Of a stretch of DNA of 9,208 nt, positions 8,148 to 9,208 are shown piece by piece. The position numbers were made by a program, and so were the translations under genes. The stretch lies in assembly GCA_902727905.1 (NCBI GenBank), contig CACVAR010000042.1, positions 1 through 9,208 on the forward strand, read 5' to 3'. Numbering within the stretch: the stretch's first letter is position 1; each line of letters opens with the position of its first letter. The stretch comes from an uncultured Sulfurovum sp. (lineage in GTDB: Bacteria; Campylobacterota; Campylobacteria; Campylobacterales; Sulfurovaceae). The notes under the pieces are model-generated. The model did no database searches and was not told where the DNA came from. It was given only the letters and a program-made list of their open reading frames with translations.

Positions 8148-8426
8148 ATGTTGTCTACCATAGATTTAAAAGATGCTCGAATAGAATTCAAAACATCTAA
8201 AGATATTAAAACACTGCTCCAAGAAGCTGCAAACTCTTTAGGCATGGATCTAAGTAGCTTTCTTGTTTCAACAGCAATACAAAGAGCCAAAGAAGTCATC
8301 AAAGAAGACAACATCTTAACCCTTTCTAAAGAAGAGTGGAAGAACTTTCAAAGCATTCTTGATACACCAAAAAAACCAACCAAAGCATTAAACGATTTAA
8401 TGAATTTAGAAGGGTTTGATAAATAA
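8148..8426 (+). CDS. DUF1778 ribbon-helix-helix antitoxin, TacA/AtaR-like
   Basis: 92 aa. Members of this family bind their own promoter through an N-terminal ribbon-helix-helix dimer and neutralise a GNAT toxin with the C-terminal tail. Here a strand ARIEFKTS (10-17) is followed by two helices, KDIKTLLQEAANSLG (18-32) and DLSSFLVSTAIQRAKEVI (34-51), a close match to the family pattern. The tail has LTLSKEEWKNFQSILDTPKKP (57-77), the toxin-wrapping segment. It is divergent from jetA with 122 bp between them. Normally the GNAT toxin starts at or inside the end of the antitoxin gene on the same strand; here the next gene is a 74-aa unrelated protein, and the only GNAT in view lies beyond jetD on the other strand. 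It probably represses both directions from the shared promoter region. The family call is firm; pairing with the distant toxin is inferred. Confidence 0.88.
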   Translation: MLSTIDLKDARIEFKTSKDIKTLLQEAANSLGMDLSSFLVSTAIQRAKEVIKEDNILTLSKEEWKNFQSILDTPKKPTKALNDLMNLEGFDK

Positions 8427-8495
8427 TCCTTCTACTACTCCATCCAATCCGTCTTTGGTAAGGACACATATTAAAATTTAAAAAAGGAAAACTCC

Positions 8496-8720
8496 ATGAA
8501 AGCCAAACTAATTTTTAATCTTCCAGAAGACAATTATGAATATTCCCTAGCCAACTCAGCAAATGAAATGTACACTATATTACACGACCTACAACAAAAA
8601 TTAAAATATGAATTAAAACATAATGATAACCTATCTTCAGATGTTGATGAATACCTAGAAAAAATGTATCATGAACTAAACCTTGAACTTTCTGAACTAC
8701 CCTGTTCTAATCAGTTTTAA
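8496..8720 (+). CDS. Small hypothetical protein, phage-type
   Basis: 74 aa, acidic and mainly helical, with no signal peptide or membrane segment. AAGGA lies 7 nt before the ATG. The opening KAKLIFNLPEDNYEYSLA, followed by a block around LHDLQQKLKYEL and a late helix EYLEKMYHELNLEL, recalls short uncharacterised proteins common in tailed phages and plasmids (from memory, no search). It lies 69 nt after the antitoxin on the same strand, probably on the same transcript, and ends 36 nt from the convergent permease gene. Function is unknown. It may be phage-derived cargo of the island or an accessory part of the defence unit. Confidence 0.7.
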   Translation: MKAKLIFNLPEDNYEYSLANSANEMYTILHDLQQKLKYELKHNDNLSSDVDEYLEKMYHELNLELSELPCSNQF

Positions 8721-8756
8721 AGAAAAAATAGAATAAGTTCCAAAAGTTTCCAATCT

Positions 8757-9208
8757 CTATGCATCATTCCTTGGATCCAACACCGTCTGAATCCTATCAG
8801 AAAATAAGTTCGCTGCAAGTACTAAGATAAACATAAACACAAAAGCAGAAAACAACGACCACCAAACCATAGGCTCTCGTGCCATCTCTAGCCTTGCTTG
8901 GTTAATCATATTTCCCCAAGAGTGCATAGTTGGGTCAACACCTACCCCCACATAAGAGAGTACTGCTTCAGCCAAAACCAAACCTGAAAAATCAAGTACC
9001 ACAGCAATGAGAATAATATGCATCAAGTTTGGAATAATATGCTTACGAATAATCGATAACTTACTTACTCCAAAGGCTTTTGCAGCTGTTACAAACTCAA
9101 CTTGTGAAATCTTCAAAGTCTCTGCACGAAGCAGACGACAAAGCCCTGTCCATGAAGTAATACCTAAAATCAAGACCAAAAAGAGTAAACGTAAATCAGA
9201 ACGCTCTT
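8757..9208 (-). CDS. yejE: YejE/DppC-like peptide ABC transporter permease (5' end beyond window)
   Basis: The C-terminal 150 residues of an inner-membrane permease for peptide uptake. The frame stays open to the window edge, so the true start is outside. The TTG at 9179 is an internal leucine codon. The cytoplasmic coupling loop that docks on the ATPase is clear: EFVTAAKAFGVSKLSIIRKH followed by IIPN, the EAA motif. Hydrophobic segments surround it: LLFLVLILGITSWTGL before, IILIAVVLDFSGLVLAEAVLSYVGVG and WWSLFSAFVFMFILVLAANLF after. The pattern SWGNMI and the ending in DPRN are typical of DppC/YejE. Its natural partner ATPase is the fused YejF-like protein at 1-1159. No terminator is seen after its stop, so transcripts may run on antisense to the two plus-strand genes and then into jetABCD. 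The YejE rather than DppC choice rests on the fused ATPase. Confidence 0.85.
   Translation of the reverse strand, partial: ERSDLRLLFLVLILGITSWTGLCRLLRAETLKISQVEFVTAAKAFGVSKLSIIRKHIIPNLMHIILIAVVLDFSGLVLAEAVLSYVGVGVDPTMHSWGNMINQARLEMAREPMVWWSLFSAFVFMFILVLAANLFSDRIQTVLDPRNDA

Larger units (their letters stand above)
1160..8756. other. Defence island inserted in a peptide transporter operon
   Basis: About 7.6 kb separating the YejE-like permease from the YejF-like ATPase, genes normally adjacent on one transcript. Its contents are jetABCD, a split GNAT/DUF1778 toxin-antitoxin pair and a phage-type small gene. It is visibly more AT-rich than the transporter genes on both sides. No integrase, transposase, tRNA or long terminal repeat is visible, so the way it arrived is unknown. 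The limits are approximate: the left end could lie within the last codons of the GNAT gene. Confidence 0.7.

Noticed and set aside
8111..8314. Minus-strand open frame of 67 codons over the antitoxin
   Set aside because: It is antisense to a well-supported DUF1778 gene and spans its promoter; its sequence shows no family features.
8721..8756. Possible terminator around GGAAACTTTTGGAA
   Set aside because: The apparent symmetry is mainly a direct near-repeat (GTTCC-AAAA, GTTTCC-AA), not a stable stem, and it is not GC-rich.
1..9208. CRISPR array, tRNA attachment site, insertion sequence ends or integrase
   Set aside because: No spaced long repeats, tRNA-like cloverleaf, terminal inverted repeats or recombinase genes were seen on either strand.

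Overview
The window is AT-rich bacterial DNA with short intergenic gaps and many overlapping genes. Its gene content is compatible with a low-GC Gram-negative bacterium, perhaps a Campylobacterota-type (Arcobacter/Sulfurimonas-like) organism. That assignment is a guess from base composition and from a Yej-type peptide transporter; there is no rRNA or other marker here.

Both edges belong to one host operon on the minus strand. The right edge (9208-8757) is the C-terminal part of a YejE/DppC-like peptide ABC permease. The left edge (1159-1) is most of a YejF-like ATPase with two fused ATP-binding domains, starting at a GTG that abuts the preceding stop codon. In the usual order permease and ATPase are adjacent. 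Here about 7.6 kb of visibly more AT-rich DNA lies between them.

That insert is a defence island. Its core is a four-gene minus-strand operon at 8025-1689 with the layout of a Wadjet (JetABCD) anti-plasmid system: JetA, a putative kleisin (400 aa); JetB, a putative MukE/KITE-like subunit (187 aa); JetC, an SMC-like ATPase (1238 aa) with Walker A, a central hinge-like domain, signature and Walker B; and JetD, a Toprim-type nuclease subunit (289 aa). The genes overlap or lie 1 nt apart. In known Wadjet systems the SMC complex extrudes DNA loops, recognises small circular DNA and lets JetD cleave it.

The unusual part is what flanks the Wadjet genes. Coupled to the end of jetD is a GNAT acetyltransferase of the TacT/AtaT toxin type. 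Divergent from jetA, on the plus strand, is a DUF1778 ribbon-helix-helix protein of the TacA/AtaR antitoxin type. The two halves of what looks like one toxin-antitoxin pair are therefore split by the whole Wadjet operon and face in opposite directions. The 122-bp divergent region has a perfect consensus sigma70 promoter for jet (TTGACA-17-TATAAT), an overlapping extended -10 promoter for the antitoxin sharing the same -35 heptamer, and a 10-bp palindrome in the jet spacer that is a candidate operator. The layout suggests the antitoxin represses its own gene together with jetABCD and the toxin, so that defence and toxin are regulated as one unit. A 74-aa protein resembling small phage-encoded proteins follows the antitoxin.

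No rRNA, tRNA, CRISPR array, insertion sequence, recombinase or convincing intrinsic terminator was seen. There is no gene-free stretch above 300 bases.
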